From NCBI GenBank assembly GCA_026552975.1, contig JAPMTR010000067.1, positions 1-64,000 of the forward strand: a stretch of DNA of 64,000 bases, read 5' to 3'. Below are positions 63,324 to 64,000 of this stretch, one piece after another (within the stretch, counting starts at the first letter, position 1; each line of letters starts with the position of its first letter). The notes beneath the pieces are model-generated. The model had not been told where the DNA came from and ran no database searches. It saw only the letters and a list, made by a program, of their open reading frames with translations. This stretch comes from Candidatus Methanoperedens sp. Its GTDB lineage: Archaea; Halobacteriota; Methanosarcinia; Methanosarcinales; Methanoperedenaceae. The position numbers and the translations under genes are program-made.

Positions 63324-64000
63324 CTATTTTTTCGAATGCCTCAATTCCACAGCCATGCCTTTCCCACATTGTTTCATTTCCCATCCGCTCATGAGGGATC
63401 GCCCCACGCCTACGAATTTCTCACCTTCAACGATCACCTCATCACCCGGGCGGATCTGGGGGTCTGCGTCGAGAATTCCAGGCGCCAGGATGCTGCTATG
63501 GGGATTGAAATCCCCGATCTTTACTTTATAAAAAGGATGATCCCTGAGTCTTATCGCCCCATCAACAGAAACGGCAAGAGTTCCATACTGGGGGATCAAT
63601 GTTGCAAGCTGCTGTCTTCCTGCAAATAACTGGAATTTGGGAAATGGCGCCTTAATCATCGCGTCATCTGGAACAAGGATATTTCCAGTCCCTTTCCCGA
63701 ACTGGTAATCAGCGATTGAGCGCATCATATCCAGTTTTCCCTGCTCAGATGTTCGTTTTTTTGTACTTTCAAAACCAGAAACAGTATTTCTTAGCATATC
63801 GAGAGATTCATAAGAAGTGACTCCCTGGTCTGCAGTATAAATGAACTCAAGCCCAAGCTCACTTGCTACTGATTCGCATATTTCTTTGTATGCCCCGTGG
63901 ACATGGGCAATAATATTTTTATAATTATTCTTCTGGAGATACCGGCGCAGGCACCCGCCCACCCAGGCTTTCTCATCAAGGTCCCAGTGGCCTGTCACAG
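63324..64000 (-). CDS. arcS: Archaeosine synthase ArcS, C-terminal part (cut by window edge)
   Basis: At least 225 residues, running off the window. HWDLDEKAWVGGCLRRYLQK and AHVHGAYKEICESVASELGL belong to the ArcS-specific domain (DUF5591). The C terminus is a PUA RNA-binding domain (DGAIRLRDHPFYKVKIGDF ... IRPGDEVIVEGEKFVGVGRSLMSGWEM). ArcS acts on preQ0 at position 15 of tRNA, adding lysine on the way to archaeosine. The N-terminal TGT-like half would lie beyond base 64000, so the internal GTG at 63998 is not a start. Confidence 0.85.
   Translation of the reverse strand, partial: VTGHWDLDEKAWVGGCLRRYLQKNNYKNIIAHVHGAYKEICESVASELGLEFIYTADQGVTSYESLDMLRNTVSGFESTKKRTSEQGKLDMMRSIADYQFGKGTGNILVPDDAMIKAPFPKFQLFAGRQQLATLIPQYGTLAVSVDGAIRLRDHPFYKVKIGDFNPHSSILAPGILDADPQIRPGDEVIVEGEKFVGVGRSLMSGWEMKQCGKGMAVELRHSKK

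Overview
The window reads as chromosomal DNA of a cytochrome-containing methanogen-type euryarchaeon of the order Methanosarcinales. The family is inferred to be close to the ANME-2d group ('Candidatus Methanoperedens'). Archaeal markers are an RNase P RNA, a group II chaperonin, archaeal methionine adenosyltransferase, RPA with an RPA-associated protein, RfcS, the PolD small subunit, NMD3, Sec61beta, archaeosine synthase, TATA-box promoters and GGTGA/GGAGG ribosome-binding sites. Coenzyme M synthesis by cysteate synthase plus a fused sulfopyruvate decarboxylase, Methanosarcina-type S-layer modules and a CXXXY-type CcmE narrow it further. The family placement is an inference; no search was run.

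Left end (1 to about 4430): an AT-rich accessory segment with two small membrane or secreted proteins, a membrane-anchored HNH protein, a ParB-like protein beside a cluster of alternating TGTAA/TTACA half-sites, an AbrB-type protein and a tyrosine recombinase. It looks like one end of an integrated element. The recombinase gene abuts a 2-isopropylmalate/citramalate synthase gene whose 5' end is frameshifted.

4430-15371: branched-chain amino acid genes (leuA/cimA-like, ilvB, ilvN), enolase, RNase P RNA, an HD phosphohydrolase, Sec61beta, then aroE-tyrA for aromatic amino acids.

15442-19790: small genes, a decayed HerA-like ATPase, and an anaerobic ribonucleotide reductase set (glutaredoxin-like nrdH, nrdD, an 85-residue follower). 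Upstream of nrdH lies an array of six TTACCAT motifs, four of them at exact 12-bp spacing, between two divergent core promoters.

19823-32902: mainly information processing: DUF473, a PAC2 chaperone, PolD small subunit, a DEDD exonuclease, NMD3, RPA, RPA-associated protein, phosphoesterase and RfcS, plus CcmE, a TauE-type permease, a sugar-nucleotide epimerase and two regulators.

33143-45791: a CARDB/FtsX-type/LolD-type ABC cassette followed by a divergent FtsZ, a DUF34 protein, rubrerythrin with a shortened flavodoxin-like protein, the coenzyme M pair, an OppF remnant, an ATPase with a DUF234-type end, and a NatAB-type ABC exporter.

45902-64000: two very large surface proteins (2001 and 1407 residues) built from related S-layer modules, enclosing methionine adenosyltransferase, a gamma-carbonic-anhydrase-like protein, the thermosome and a radical SAM protein. 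These are followed by a winged-helix-like protein divergent from a methionine-rich PGF-CTERM protein, and a partial archaeosine synthase at the edge. Dispersed palindromic repeats occur at 6006-6105, 38087-38170 and 56752-56818; the last forms the start of a reading frame. No tRNA, rRNA, transposase or CRISPR array was seen.
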